From NCBI GenBank assembly GCA_031216915.1, contig CM062295.1, positions 180,992,927-181,056,926 of the forward strand: DNA of 64,000 nt, written 5' to 3'. A program made the translations under genes and the position numbers. The notes beneath the pieces are model-generated. The model saw nothing but the letters and a program-made list of their open reading frames with translations. It did no database searches and had not been told where the DNA came from. Numbering within the stretch: position 1 is the first letter of the stretch; every line of letters starts with the position of its first letter. This document shows positions 32,603 through 44,330 of this stretch, piece after piece. The stretch is from Pictodentalium vernedei (lineage: Eukaryota > Mollusca > Scaphopoda > Dentaliida > Dentaliidae).

Positions 32603-32911
32603 ATGACAATTAAAATGTGTTTATTTAATTACACCTCAGATGAGCTCCATTCAATTAACAACACAATGGATCACCTTAAGCATCGACCTAAAGCATATGT
32701 TTTTAAAGCCTTGAAAAAACAAAGAATACTAAAACCAGAATTTTGTTTTACCAAGAACAGCTCAGATAAAGTATACCAACCAAAGAGATTAAAAATTCAA
32801 CACAGACAAGCAATAAGACCAAAGCCTATTAACTCTGGTGTGAATACCAACAACATTCATGTTATCAGCATAGATACCACTACTCTTTCCCAGAAAAAGT
32901 ACCTCTTTTGA
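32603..32911 (+). pseudogene. L2 LINE ORF, N-terminal segment
   Basis: Starts at ATG 32603 (MTIKMCLFNYTSDELHSIN) and has a basic stretch (YQPKRLKIQHRQAIRPKP). L2-type ORFs begin with a similar YT-DELL...basic segment directly before the endonuclease. It stops with TGA at 32909-32911 inside TTTTGAAC, while the endonuclease frame is open across the same point. An extra T in the CTCTTTTG run is the simplest explanation. Alternatively this is a separate small ORF1 overlapping the next. Confidence 0.6.
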
Positions 32912-35763
32912 ACTTCGGACTACTGAATACAAGATCTGTTGCTGGAAAGGAACATGACCTAAAGGACTTCATACAAGACAACAATCTCAGTGTTTTGGCT
33001 CTAACGGAAACATGGTTGAAAGAAAATGATAGTGACAGTTTTTCTATTGGACAACTATTGCCACCAGGTTTCTCCATTTTACATAACTCACGGGGGAGCC
33101 GAGGTGGTGGTGTAGCTGTCATTCACAGCAATGCCCTAAAAGTAAAACATCATCCTGACACCTATAAAACTCAGCCATCTTTTGAAATGCTAGACTGCCT
33201 TATGTCGACCAACAGTTCACTTCGATTACTCATAGTTTACCGACCGCCACCATCAAAAAGAAACAAACTTACATCAGCACAATTTTTAAATGAATTCTCA
33301 GAATGTCTGTCCTTCTATGCCTTGTATGGAGGAGATATAGCTATTGCCGGCGACTTCAATATCCATGTTGACAATTTAAATGACACTCTTACGAAGCAAT
33401 TTACTAATCTGTTCGATTCATTCGGCTATTCGCAACTGGTTTTGAAACCAACCCACAACAGAGGACACACCTTGGATCTAATTCTTGTTCGTCAAAGTAA
33501 CAGCACGTCAGTATAAAACATCTGTGTCACAGATCCAGCATTATCTGATCACTATGCAGTCTTGGCTGAATTGACACTAGCAATCTCCAAAATTCCTCCC
33601 AAGAAAATTACTTATCGAAAATATAAATGCATCAACATTGATTCCTTGAAAATGGATATAAGTTCATCAACACTGTCTCCAAATTATTTTTGTAGTAGTC
33701 ATGGATCATCTGAGCAACTGTTATCTTTATTTGAAGAAACTCTTAAGGGCATCATGGCTGAACATGCACCACCAAAGTCAAAAGTTATAACTCATAGGGA
33801 AAAAGTGGAGTGGTTTACAGAAAACGTTAGAGCTGCTAAACAACAGCGTCGCAGACTTGAGCGTCTATACAACAAAACGAAGCTTGAGATTCACCGGCAG
33901 ATGTTCTGCCACCAAAGAAATACAACTAATAAGATCATCAAAAAAGCGAAGAGGGAGTACTACAATTCTCTGATAGAGGGATCATCAAATACTAGGGTGT
34001 TATTGTCGGTAACCAATAGTCTCCTTGGTAATGAACAAAAAGTCATTCTCCCAGATCATCTAAATACCAATGAAATTCTGGAAAAATTCAGTGATTTTTT
34101 CGTAACCAAAATTCAATTAATCCTGGATAGTATACCATCACGTGAACCACCAGAGTTTGATCAACTTGACATAAAAAGAGATTTTTCCAGTTTTCACACT
34201 GTCTTGGAAGAAGATATTCGAAAAATGATTTTGTCATCATCCAATAAATCCAATGATCTAGATGAAATTCCAACATTCCTTCTGAAAGAGACAATTGATC
34301 ATCTTCTGCCAGCCATATCATCTATTATATCTGCATCCCTTCATGAGGGATTTGTTCCACGCCCACTGAAAAAAGCACTTGTTACTCCACTCATCAAGAA
34401 GCCCTCTCTTGATCCTGACAACCGGAAGAATTATCGACCAGTATCGAACCTCTCTTTCCTGTCTAAATTGTTGGAAAAGGTTGTTGCTTCACAACTCAAA
34501 AAACATATGCATGAAAATGATCTTTTAGAGCCTTTCCAGTCTGCATACAGAGCCAATCACAGTACAGAGACAGCTTTACTGCGAGTCAACAACGACATTG
34601 TTAAATCAGTGTCTGAGGGTAAGGCTGTACTGCTTGTTCTCTTGGATTTGTCAGCAGCATTCGACACAGTCGACCATGATATTCTTTTGCAGACATTGAC
34701 ACAGCATGGCATATGTGGAACTGTCTTATCATTGTTTGCATCATATCTAGAAGGTCGCAGTCAACAAATATATATCAACAAGACCGGTTCAGAAAGCAAG
34801 ATGTTAAAGTGTGGTGTTCCTCAGGGCTCAGTTCTTGGTCCATTTTTGTTTACTCTGTACACTTCTTCTCTGGGTCGTCTTCTTAAAAGGCATGGCATAT
34901 CATATCATCTGTATGCGGATGATACCCAACTGTACATTACATTTAATTCATCTCTTCAAAGTGACTCAATCACTGCAGTCAGCAACATGGAAACTTGCAT
35001 AAATCTGGTGCGGGAATGGATGATAGATTTTAAACTGAAAATGAATGACTCTAAAACAGAATTCTTAGTGATATCCGGGGTTCGCATGCCTACACCCACT
35101 GTTACATCAATTCAGGTTGGAAACAACATCACCCTGAAAAGTGAATCGGCCAGGAATTTTGGACTGATTATGGACTCAAATTTAAAGCTAGACATCCATA
35201 TCAATAAAATATGTCAAAAATGTTACTGGCAGCTTCGGAATATTGGAAGACTGAGAACTTATCTTAATCAATCAGCACTTGAAAAACTTGTGCATTCCTT
35301 CATCACCTCACAACTAGACTATTGTAATTCAGTGTTAGTGGGGCTGTCGCAGTATTTGATTCAGAAGCTTCAAAAAGTTCAGAATATTGCTGCTAGGATA
35401 ATTACTGGTACCAAATGCTCTGAACACATAACATCTGTTTTAAGACAATTACATTGGCTTCCAGTTAAACAGAGAATCAATTTCAAAATATTGATCTTAG
35501 TATTCAAATGTATCCACAAACTGGCTCCAGTTTACCTGCAAGAGTTCATCACTGTATACACTCCATCACGCAGTCTGAGATCTAAAGATCAAATTCAACT
35601 AGTCGTACCTTTTAGCAGATCTAATCTGGCTAATGATCGTGTGTTCTCCATCGTGGGTCCAATATTGTGGAATGCGTTGCCTATTAGTGTCAGAATTTCA
35701 GAAACTATCAACATCTTCAAAAGAAATCTTAAAACTTTCCTATTTACTGAAGCATTCTCCTGA
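32908..35763 (+). pseudogene. L2-type LINE ORF2: AP endonuclease and reverse transcriptase
   Basis: The endonuclease occupies 32917-33560 (LNTRSV, ALTETWL, SRGGGVAVIHS, IAGDFNIH, HNRGHTLDLILV, SDHYAV). A single in-frame TAA at 33514-33516 separates it from the rest, which stays open for 733 codons to 35763. RT blocks: NYRPVSNLSFLSKLLEKV; motif A LLDLSAAFDTVDHDIL; motif B GVPQGSVLGPFLF; motif C LYADDTQLY with YADD at 34912-34923; then the L2-typical C-terminal LHWLPVKQRINFK. All RT catalytic aspartates are present. The enzyme would nick target DNA and reverse-transcribe its own RNA and possibly partner SINEs. One nonsense codon is the only defect seen in this part. Confidence 0.93.
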
Positions 35764-35900
35764 ACCTCCCTAGAGGAAACTGAAACATGTGACTCTTTAT
35801 TTTCAGAAAAGTGTATTTTATTGCTGTGAAGCGTTTTAGGGCACTCTTCGTGGTTTTACGCTTTTACAAAATCAATTATTATTATTATTATATCTTTTAA

Positions 35901-36983
35901 AATGCTAATGATTCATTTTAGTCAGTTATATTAATAGATAGAAAATACAATTCTAGAAGTTTGATAGTATTGGCCACTGGTCGCGACACTCTCACACCAG
36001 TGGATGGAGACTTCAGTAGAGATGGGTGGTTATTGGAATTTTAAGTTCGGTATCGGTTTCGGTATTTTTAGTGGGCGGGGCATGCCTCGGTATCAGTTCG
36101 GTATTCGGTATCTGAATAGACGGAGATTTGCTGATTGTACCAAAGGGGTATTCACATTAGGAAAATTCAGAACAAGTTGTTCTTGGATCATTCTACCACA
36201 GCACTACAAAAGTCGCTGCCAATGAGTTTATTTTGTTTTGGCAACACAGATCATATCTACAGTAATTTTGTGACTTGCTCTAAACACACTAATCTTTAAA
36301 GGCGTATTTTAGGCTTTAGTAATCTCAGAGCATGTGCCCCCAGCATTCCATCTTTAGGAGGTCCTGCTGACAATAGACATATCATCCGGGCAGTGATTTC
36401 TAGTCAAGTCTTAGCTGCCTCTTAAGGCAGCCAGTACTTTGCTTGAAATCACTGCTAAGCAACTGGACATGTACAGCTTGTAGTCTCGTGGGAATTCGGG
36501 ATTATTGTCCAGGCCCTTCTTTCATGAAAATGAAGCCTCAAACTGCAACCAGGCCTTATAAATGGCGAATGTTGGAAATTTCTAATGGTTTCGGTATTCA
36601 GTGATTGGTTCGGCTCGGTTTTTAGGTATCCCCATGATATCGGTATCGGTTCGGTTTTTCGGTATATTGTCCAACTCCAGCCAATGCAGCGGAATACTGC
36701 CCAGGCAGACCGAAGGGAGGAAAGAACAAATAAAACGTATACATCTGAAATTCTATGTTCTCACATTTAATTTTCGAAATGAGCTTCTTCAGTTCACGTT
36801 TGTAATCACAGAACTTTTAGTTTAGTTATACTGAGCATTCCTTTTCTTTTCCCATTTAGAAGAAATTGCAAACCTCCTAATTCAGTACCTAATTGCATCC
36901 GTCACTGGTAAAGCCTCAGTGCAAATTATATGCGAGGCATGCGGCACGAACTATGCGAGCGATGCAATAAAGTCATAATATTA
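35901..36983. repeat. CGGTAT-rich degenerate repeats, otherwise empty
   Basis: Two clusters of the motif CGGTATCGGTTTCGGTAT and variants lie in the same orientation (36045-36120 and 36587-36668), about 470 bp apart. They may be the ends of a degraded non-autonomous element, but no TIR pairing or TSD could be shown. No gene. Confidence 0.45.
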
Positions 36984-37112
36984 GTTATCCTTTCGGGGTG
37001 TATGGGGATTTACACAGGTCTGGGGACTCAAACATCATGAAGCGCAGTCGAAGGGTGTGTGAGTTCCCAGAACGGTGTAAATTCCCATAAACCCCGGAAG
37101 ACACAAGTATAA
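36984..37112. repeat. Imperfect palindrome, ~50-bp arms
   Basis: TTATCCTTTCGGGGTGTATG...TCTGGGGACTCA pairs with TGAGTTCCCAGA...CATAAACCCCGGAAGACACA. Confidence 0.8.
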
Positions 37113-38514
37113 CGGATTTATTTCCGAATCTTTTCGTTTTGTTTAATCCTACAGCTAATATACCTTTCAAACTCAACATGTTCTCCTTTGTCCAATAAAT
37201 ATGTTCTTGGTTAATTGTCACACCCTTTGTTGTACTTGGCTGTATTTACTGGTATTACTTTTATTCTCCCATCTAAAATTTCGGTTTCAGTATGACTTGC
37301 AAAGTGTTTTTTAAAATTAATTTGAGCCACTTTTAATTAAGCATACACCAAAACAAAACGCATCACACCCCTCCCCAAAAATAGCAACATAAATAAATAA
37401 TACCTACACGATACATATGTATTTTTATTTTCATTATTAGTTTTGTATAATATTTTACTTCAAAATATTCAATTAACCATATTTTTATTTTTTTCAAACA
37501 TATAAATGAGCTAGTAAAACTATATTTATAATAATGTAAATAAATAAGACTTTTTCAACCTTTTTACCAGTTATTGTGTATTCCTGTTTTACTCCGTAGT
37601 TAACCACGGTGTAAAAATTAAAAGATACTGTCAACAAAAAGTTACAACGTACCTCTCAGCCAATCAAAAAGCAGTATTTCATGTCATTTGGAAATAACCT
37701 AAATTGTTCAGTTTGAAATGACCAGGGTCATATTAAAATAATTGAGAGATCGCAATGAAGCTTCAAGTTTGCAGGGATGCATATTTGCCCTAAAATGTTA
37801 CAAAAGAGGATCCCCAACGAGTCCCCTATTTATTGTGAAATATATTTGTAAAACGAGTTGAATATATCAAGTCTGGACAGAGCCTTTGGTGAGTCCAAGG
37901 GCTAATTTACTGAACTAGTTTCGGAAATATTACTTTAAACTGGGGACGAGTTGAATGAAGATGATATTTATCAAGAAGAAAAAAAAATCGTTGAAAAATA
38001 CAAGTTGCTCGTTTAGCATGCGAAAAGATTATTCCACAAAGCGAAGCCAACAAAATAGGCTTCATTTTCGAGCAGAAAATAATCAATTTAAGTGGAATGG
38101 GGTTGGGTTGAGGTGCGCTACCCAAATAGTTTATTAGAAATGCGATTTGCTGTCAGACCAATCTCCTAACGAGAAGGTTTCTTCACATCTAGTATATAAA
38201 TGGGTGGTGGTGGTGGGGGGGGGGGGGAAGGGGTGGGGATTCAGTGATTTCGAGATTCAGTGCAGCTAGAAATCCAAGCTTTGATTATCTTCCTTGATAT
38301 GCAATGTTATTAGAAAGTTTCCATCGCGTGGGGCTTTCTGTCTTGGGACAGGTTGGACCCCGCTAGTTCATAATAATTGCGAGTTGAAACTTGAATCAAG
38401 TTGATCACGTTATTCGGATATTAATTTTAGAATTTGTTCTCGAAGCTTGGGGTCCTCTTCTTAACAAGGAGAATCGGGACAATGAATATCCGTCAGAAAT
38501 TAGTGATACATAGA
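37113..38514. other. No gene; AT-rich with a G-tract
   Basis: AT-rich sequence (37360-37560 especially) and a (GGT)n/poly-G run at about 38202-38228. No coding signal recognised. Confidence 0.45.
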
Positions 38515-38673
38515 GATTATTACCATTATGTGGATGTACAAAATATGTATCCGACTCGAGCTCCGGGTTCTAAGGGCAGATCACGACGAGACGAAGACGA
38601 GTCGAGATCTACTCTTAGAACCCGGAGCGAGACTCGGATACATATTTTGTATATCCACATAATGGTAATAATC
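38515..38673. repeat. Palindrome cluster, unit 1 (~68-bp arms)
   Basis: GATTATTACCATTATGTGGA...GAGCTCCGGGTTCTAAGGGC pairs with its complement ending TGGTAATAATC. A second small palindrome follows at 38792-38836 (CATCCGACCCCCTGATAC / GTATCAGGGGGTCGGAT). Confidence 0.95.
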
Positions 38674-39267
38674 ATTTTATCTTACAATATATTGGGGATA
38701 AGTCAAGAATGTAGACGAATATATAACGAACTATTTATTCGTACGGATGAACAAAAAGAAAAAATGGAACTCACGCGAATGGAACGTGCTTGCATCCGAC
38801 CCCCTGATACAAACATCTGTATCAGGGGGTCGGATACACGACAGTTGTGGAGTTAATACAGACAAAATACATGTTGATTGTAAGATAAAAAGCAATACCG
38901 ATTGCCACTATTGTGGTACCCGCTGACACTCTCCATCACAAATTTCTTTCAGGAGCATTCATGGCTTCGACCTAAAAATTGCTCACCCCCACTTAGTGAT
39001 GACAGAGTTAAGCACTGGCACTGCATATAATTAATAATCTAACGGGAATAAGATGGATGATCAACAAAAACTGTTTGCACACAAACTCAGTTCAAACTGA
39101 ATTCGATCATATCTCATACCATCATTTTAAATCTAATTTAGCAGAAACTACTCCGATAAATTCAAATATTTGACCAAATTTACCAGTCGGAACCACTATG
39201 TTTAATGAGCGGAACAGTGTTTATTCGCATATTTAATATTTAACCACTTTAAATCTGTATGATTCTG

Positions 39268-39720
39268 GTGCAAACCACCCCTCACCCATTATCATTCTAT
39301 TTTGTTGTTGTAAAGAGGATAAGTGTATAGAGATTATTACCATTATGTGGATGTACAAAATATGTATCCGAGTCGAGCTCCGGGTTCTAAGGGCAGATCA
39401 CGACGAGTCGAAGACGAGTCGTGATCTACCCTTCGAATCCGGAGCGAGACTCGGATACATATTTATAGTATGATAATGGGTGAGGGGTGGTTTGCGTATT
39501 GGTAATAATCATTTTATCTTAGAATATATTGGGGATAAGTCAAGAATGTAGACGAATATATAACGAACTATTTATTCGTACGGATGAACAAAAAGAAACA
39601 AAATGGAACTCACGCGAAAGGAACGTGCTTGTATCCGACCCCCCGATACAAACATCTGTATCAGGGGTCGAATACACGACAGTTGCGGAGTTAATACAGA
39701 CAAAATACATGTTGATTGTA
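39268..39720. repeat. Palindrome cluster, unit 2 (copy of unit 1)
   Basis: Repeats unit 1 and its ~200-bp right flank (GGATAAGTCAAGAATGTAGAC, CGAACTATTTATTCGTACGG, ATGTTGATTGTAAGATAAA). The palindrome's outer flank CAAACCACCCCTCACCCATT (39280s) also recurs inverted at about 39475-39500 within it. Confidence 0.9.
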
Positions 39721-39726
39721 AGATAA

Positions 39727-39905
39727 ATGCACATTATCATGACCATGTGCATGTCCTAGAATTTGTATCAGATTCAAGGTCGTGCTTACAATCGGATCGC
39801 AACGAGCCCGTCAGAACGAGTTGGGATCTGATTGTAAACACGACCGAGAATCTGTTACAAATTACAGGACATGCATTTGGTCATGATAATACATTTATCT
39901 AACAA
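39727..39905. repeat. Palindrome cluster, unit 3 (~75-bp arms)
   Basis: TGCACATTATCATGACCATG...GTGCTTACAATCGGATC pairs with the complementary right arm ending CATGATAATACATTTATC. It is a distant relative of unit 1 (same GATAA...ATTAT...GTATC layout). Confidence 0.9.
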
Positions 39906-40660
39906 TCCCGTTACATAAAGCCGTTTTCCCCGTTTTTCAGTATAAATTGGGTTGGGTTTGGTAAAAAAGTTTGAATTTCATATTTTAATGCGTAATAACA
40001 ATGCTTATATGTGAGGTGTTTTCGAATGTTCAACCTGTCTGTCACGGAATCGGAACAGGGGGCTGATACAAACGTTTTTCGAGTATTGAGTTATGACTGA
40101 ACCCAATCTACCACATCGGCGAGGCCAGGGAGCGGATTTCCTAAAAAATGTCAATTATAGGCCCCCAAAAATTACTTTTAATTCTCAAAAACCGCCGCAT
40201 TAATTTTTTTCCGTGAACGTTGGAACATTTTATTGATATTTTTTTCAAATATCAGCGTTGCTTGTGCCACGAAAATAGGAAACATAAATGCTTAAAGTCG
40301 AAATTTTTTAGATCGATTTCAATGAGACTGAGAGCGTAGACGCGTGAACCTGGAAGCGTGAATCACACACTGGAATTGACTTTTGTTGAAAAGTTTGAGT
40401 AAAAAATGCTACAGATTCCGAAAATACGAAGTCGTTGAATTGAACGAAATGAACACGCCTGTTTATGTATACAAGCCTCCGAGTGGAAATGTCACTGTTT
40501 GAGAAATATTTCTAGCTGTGAGTATGGACATGCATTGAATGACGCCATTAGAGAGATTTTGTCGGTTAGTTCAACTTTTGTATTTTATTATACGTCTCCT
40601 GCTTCGCATGTTAATATCAAAAAAAAATAAAAAAATAAAAAAATGCATCTCTGAAAAACA

Positions 40661-40709
40661 ACAGTTCAGCGATCTGAACGCAGCCGCTACATTCAGATCG
40701 CTGAACTGT
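40661..40709. repeat. Palindrome, 19-bp arms
   Basis: ACAGTTCAGCGATCTGAA against TTCAGATCGCTGAACTGT. Confidence 0.95.
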
Positions 40710-40732
40710 ACGTAACATAATTTACAACCACT

Positions 40733-41100
40733 GTAAATCTATGTTCTGATGCAAATCATCCCTCACCCATTATGATACTATTTTGCTGTTGTGAAGAGGA
40801 TAAGTATATGCACATTATCATGAACATGTGCATGTCCTGGAATTTGTATAGGATTCAAGGTCGCGCTTACAATCGGATCGCAACCAGTCAGGGCGAGTTT
40901 GCATCCGATTGTGAACACGACCGAGAATCTGATACAAATTACAGGACGTGCATTTGGTTATGATAATACATTTATCCAACAATCCCGTTACATAAAGCCC
41001 GTTTCCCCCGTTTTTCAGAATAAAATGGGTTGGGTTTGGTCAAGAATTTTGAATTTCATATTTTAATGCGTAATAACAATGCATATATGTGATAGTGTGG
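40733..41100. repeat. Palindrome cluster, unit 4 (copy of unit 3)
   Basis: Direct-orientation copy of unit 3 plus flanks on both sides (CCCTCACCCATTATGATACT, GAAGAGGATAAGTATA; and ATCCCGTTACATAAAGCCCG to the right). Confidence 0.9.
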
Positions 41101-41240
41101 TGTTTACCGAAAGTTATATCGCTATATTCCTCATAATTCATAGTTCCAACGGCAATAAAAAATAAAAATAAAATCCTCCCTCTCTCACTGATTTTAAAAA
41201 AAATCTATAAGAATGATTTTTTGACCTTATATACCTAGCA

Positions 41241-41678
41241 GGGGGCACGGTGGCTCAGTAGATAGAGGTGCAGTCTGCAAGCAGAGAGGGCCTCGGTTCG
41301 AATCCCACCTGCGGCAACCGCGTTGTGTCCTTGGGCAAGACACTTCACCCCCATCCCCATTGCCCACATGGGGGCACGGTGCCGCTGTGTACTAAGGTGT
41401 ACTGCACGTCGATGGTGCACTTGTCTTCAACCAATGCTAATCCTGCTTGTGTGGAGTTAGTTTAAACAGTATTTATTCACCAATTGAAATGTGTACACAT
41501 TTCACAATAACAGTAGAGTAACAAAGGTTCTGAACAACACTAAATACAATAGTATACACAAAACAATGAAAGTAGATTACTGTGTAAAGGAGGGATTCGA
41601 CAGAAAGCTTGTGTGGAGTTAGTATGTTGGGGAGCTGACAGTTGCTCGCCATTGAATAAATAAATAAATAAATAATAA
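41241..41678 (+). mobile_element. tRNA-headed SINE, truncated tail, with a secondary insertion
   Basis: A box TGGCTCAGTAGA, B box GGTTCGAATCC; the head is closely similar to the SINE at 2914. The 3' part is cut after TTGCTCGCCATTG and goes directly to (AATA)n. The TSD ACCTAGCA lies at 41233-41240 and 41679-41686. It holds a 146-bp insertion (41461-41606). Confidence 0.9.
41461..41606 (-). mobile_element. 146-bp retro-insertion inside the SINE, 16-bp TSD
   Basis: Bounded by exact duplicates of GCTTGTGTGGAGTTAG (41445-41460 and 41607-41622). Read on the minus strand it ends with AATAAATACTGTTTAAA, an AATAAA-bearing 3' end. A severely 5'-truncated LINE or a retrocopied 3' UTR would look like this. 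Confidence 0.75.
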
Positions 41679-41930
41679 ACCTAGCATGCGCGTATTCCTC
41701 GCAACTGGTTTATGTAGACCTACTCTCGCTCCAGGAGGGGCGGAATTATTTTGCGAGGTGGGTACCTGAGCCGCGAGAACACACTTTTTCTGTATTGTGA
41801 ACAATTTTTATTATGCGGTAAACGATAGATTATCGAAGAAATTGCGGAAAGATAGAAATCGTATCCTCCACTGTTGTGAAGATAAAGAAATTTTCACTTT
41901 CACTGTATCAATCAAAATAGCGGCTTTCAA

Positions 41931-42077
41931 AGCATCACTTCAAGGTGAGTTTGAGTCAAATTATCACTGGAAATGATCAAATTGTTTTAGTAACTTATAA
42001 TGAAAAGAAAATCTAGTGTTTTTGAGTGGTAGCGATCATTTCCAGCAATAATTCAACCCGTATTCACCTTGAATTGA
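41931..42077. repeat. Palindrome, ~45-bp arms
   Basis: GCATCACTTCAAGGTGAGTT...ACTGGAAATGATC pairs with GATCATTTCCAG...CACCTTGAATTGATGC. The loop carries AGAAAATCTAGTGTTTTTGA, also found in the next palindrome but one. Confidence 0.85.
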
Positions 42078-42097
42078 TGCATGAAACCCGCCAGTCT

Positions 42098-42205
42098 AAA
42101 CATGGCCCGAAAATCCGTAATATATATCAGTTTTTGGTTGGTATGTCCTTTTAAAGGACGTACCAAACCAAAAACTTATATTATGGACTTTTTGGCCATG
42201 TTTGG
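42098..42205. repeat. Palindrome, ~53-bp arms, relative of 13027-13120
   Basis: AAACATGGCCCGAAAATCCG...GGTTGGTATGTCCTTT pairs with AAAGGACGTACCAAACC...GGCCATGTTT. The core resembles the palindrome nested in the hAT MITE. Confidence 0.9.
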
Positions 42206-42359
42206 AAAAAACCCTCCAACTGAATCACATTGCAAGACGCTATCTGTTCCGAGTATCGATCAAATGACTTCCACGTATCAATGCTTCAATGCACTGTTTA
42301 CTTTCATGCATCAATTCATGATTGAAACGAGTGGAGATAGCAGATTCTTCTAAAAGAAG

Positions 42360-42521
42360 TATGATAAAAAGAAAATCTAGCGTTTTTGAGTGGATACCGA
42401 AAGTTATCTCACTTGTTATCGAGAGAAATTGCAAGCGCTCGCGATAAATATTTGAATCGGTCATTCATGGGATAACTTTCACTATCCACTCAAAAACACC
42501 AGATATTCTCTATTCATTATG
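42360..42521. repeat. Inverted repeat, ~50-bp arms
   Basis: AGAAAATCTAGCGTTTTTGA...GAAAGTTATC pairs with GATAACTTTC...AAAAACACCAGATATTCTC. Confidence 0.85.
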
Positions 42522-42760
42522 ATTGCCTGCAACGAGAAACTCAATAATGCATCCATTCTCATGATTGTTTAGCCCCTATGTGTTAATTTTTCAAGAAAAC
42601 ATAGTTTCAATGAGTCATCTCATGGAGGTGGATACCAAAAGCGGACAGGAAATAGTTTGCATATATTTAAACAATTTTTTTCAGGATTCGGGCCAGATTT
42701 TACAGGATGTTGCAGGAATTTCCATTGGTTTTATCGAAAAGAATATTCCTAATTGTTTAA

Positions 42761-43004
42761 CCCTTTACCTAACATGAAAAGCAGACGACACTTGCAAAAA
42801 AAATTCTTGAATAACTATTTTTTTTTCATTATTTGTCTCAAAAACATAGGTTATGACCCCTCTTTGGAACGAGCTCGACGAGCTCGTTCCAAAGAGGGGT
42901 CATAACCTATGTTTTTGAGACAAAAAATGAAAAAATAATGAAAATTAATTGGCGATTTTTGAGAATAGCGCTGGCCGGTTTTGGCCGTTACGTTGGGTAA
43001 AGGG
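42761..43004. mobile_element. TTAA-flanked palindromic MITE, copy 2
   Basis: 244 bp between TTAA at 42757-42760 and 43005-43008. Termini are CCCTTTACCTAACATGAAAA and GTTACGTTGGGTAAAGGG. The central palindrome is ATAGGTTATGACCCCTCTTT... around GAGCTCGACGAGCTC. It is the same length as copy 3 but in opposite overall orientation. Confidence 0.92.
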
Positions 43005-43008
43005 TTAA

Positions 43009-44330
43009 ATGGTCTAAGCTAACATAAAAATGTCAGATTCAAGTATCAAGATCAAATGATTAAGACTGTAATCTTATTTTAAACATAATGGGCAGGACAA
43101 AGGCTTGTATATGCATAGATTTTAATCAATAGCGTTCTATAATATTTATTGAAAACATAAAAACAAAAACACAACCATAACAGGACCCATAAATGCTTGT
43201 CTTACATGAATATACAAATGATGGGTCATAATCTGATCTGATTGATAATTATCAATCATGATATGGTGGGAATTGAACTAAGCTAACAACAAACGGTTTG
43301 GAAACAACCAGTTGCCATTTGTATTGAGTAAATTCAATTCGGTCTAAAAAGATGGGCACTACCAAAGGGTATAAGCAGGACTCACGGGAGAGTTGTTTTT
43401 GAGATGTCAAAAACTGTATCAGAGCAACAAATCCCGCAAATCAATTGTTTTCGGGGTGGGTGTCTAAAACTCATTGGAAAAATCTAAAAAGGTGGGTGGG
43501 TGGGTCTTGTTAAAAATGGCGATGAAAAACCTAATGTCTCGCAAAAAAAAAAAATTCCGTCCCTGTTCGCTCTGACATTTCTTGGTCAATTTGCTATAGT
43601 TATGCCTTAACATTCTGGGCATTTCAGCCACAAAAATATTTTGGGTTCTCCCGTTGGCGTGAACAGTTAATTTTTTTCCCATGATAAACCCTGGACCTTC
43701 ACCTGTGTGGGATACACACCCCAAACAAGGAGGTGGGGGTGTGGGGGTGGGGGTGGGGGGGGGGATATTTTGTCCCCATTGGAAGCAAAAAAAAAAAAGA
43801 TTTTGTTCCTCACACTCCATTTAGCTGGCTACACATCTTTACTACCAATGATTGTTCATTGTGCCATCTGCTTCTTGAAAGTCAGATATTTCTTCAAACA
43901 AAAGAAAAGGTTAACACTTGTGAGTTAAAGTCGAATCCATTCGTTTTAGACGTTGTTGTGCACATGCTTTGAAATTAGCGCATCATTGTGGCGTGAAGAT
44001 AAAATCGTATGACCTGAACAACTGTAACCGTTTAACAAGAGACAGTGATTATTTGTTTACGTGTCATATTGTAAACTATGAAGCCACTGGCTACTTGGTG
44101 AAATGGTTGTGGGAAGGGAAAACAAACGGAAGGTAACTTTTTAATTATCCAGCATAAACAAAACATGTGTGCGAGATGGTTTTACCTTTTAGTTCTAATA
44201 CTGATCTGACTCAGTATCGCAAATATACCCCAATATATTGGGGTGGGGGGGGGGGGGGACATTTTTGAAATATTATTGGTCGATCATTCCGTGCTGCCTT
44301 TAATGTATGAATTTAATGATCAGAAAATGG
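43009..44330. other. No gene; homopolymer runs
   Basis: Poly-A (43545-43553), (GGGGGT)n/poly-G (43730-43762) and poly-G (44244-44258) tracts. Open frames across them are low-complexity and not credible genes. Confidence 0.5.

Larger units (their letters stand above)
32212..35900 (+). mobile_element. L2/CR1-group LINE, nearly full length
   Basis: A non-LTR retrotransposon with an N-terminal region, an AP endonuclease and an RT in one direction. The 3' end reads GTGAAGCGTTTTAGGGCACT...GTTTTACGC, followed by (ATT)n at about 35877-35893. This is the characteristic L2 tail (GTAAAGCGCTTTGAG... then ATT microsatellite). The 5' limit is uncertain; I place it near 32212, where the leader seems to begin. 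Only two breaks separate it from an open ORF, so it is relatively young. Confidence 0.9.

Noticed and set aside
36020-36670. Autonomous or TIR element bounded by CGGTATCGG clusters
   Set aside because: The two clusters are in direct, not inverted, orientation and no TSD was found.
43464-43820. 118-codon minus-strand frame with poly-Pro/Thr
   Set aside because: Built on poly-A and GGGGGT runs; low-complexity artefact.
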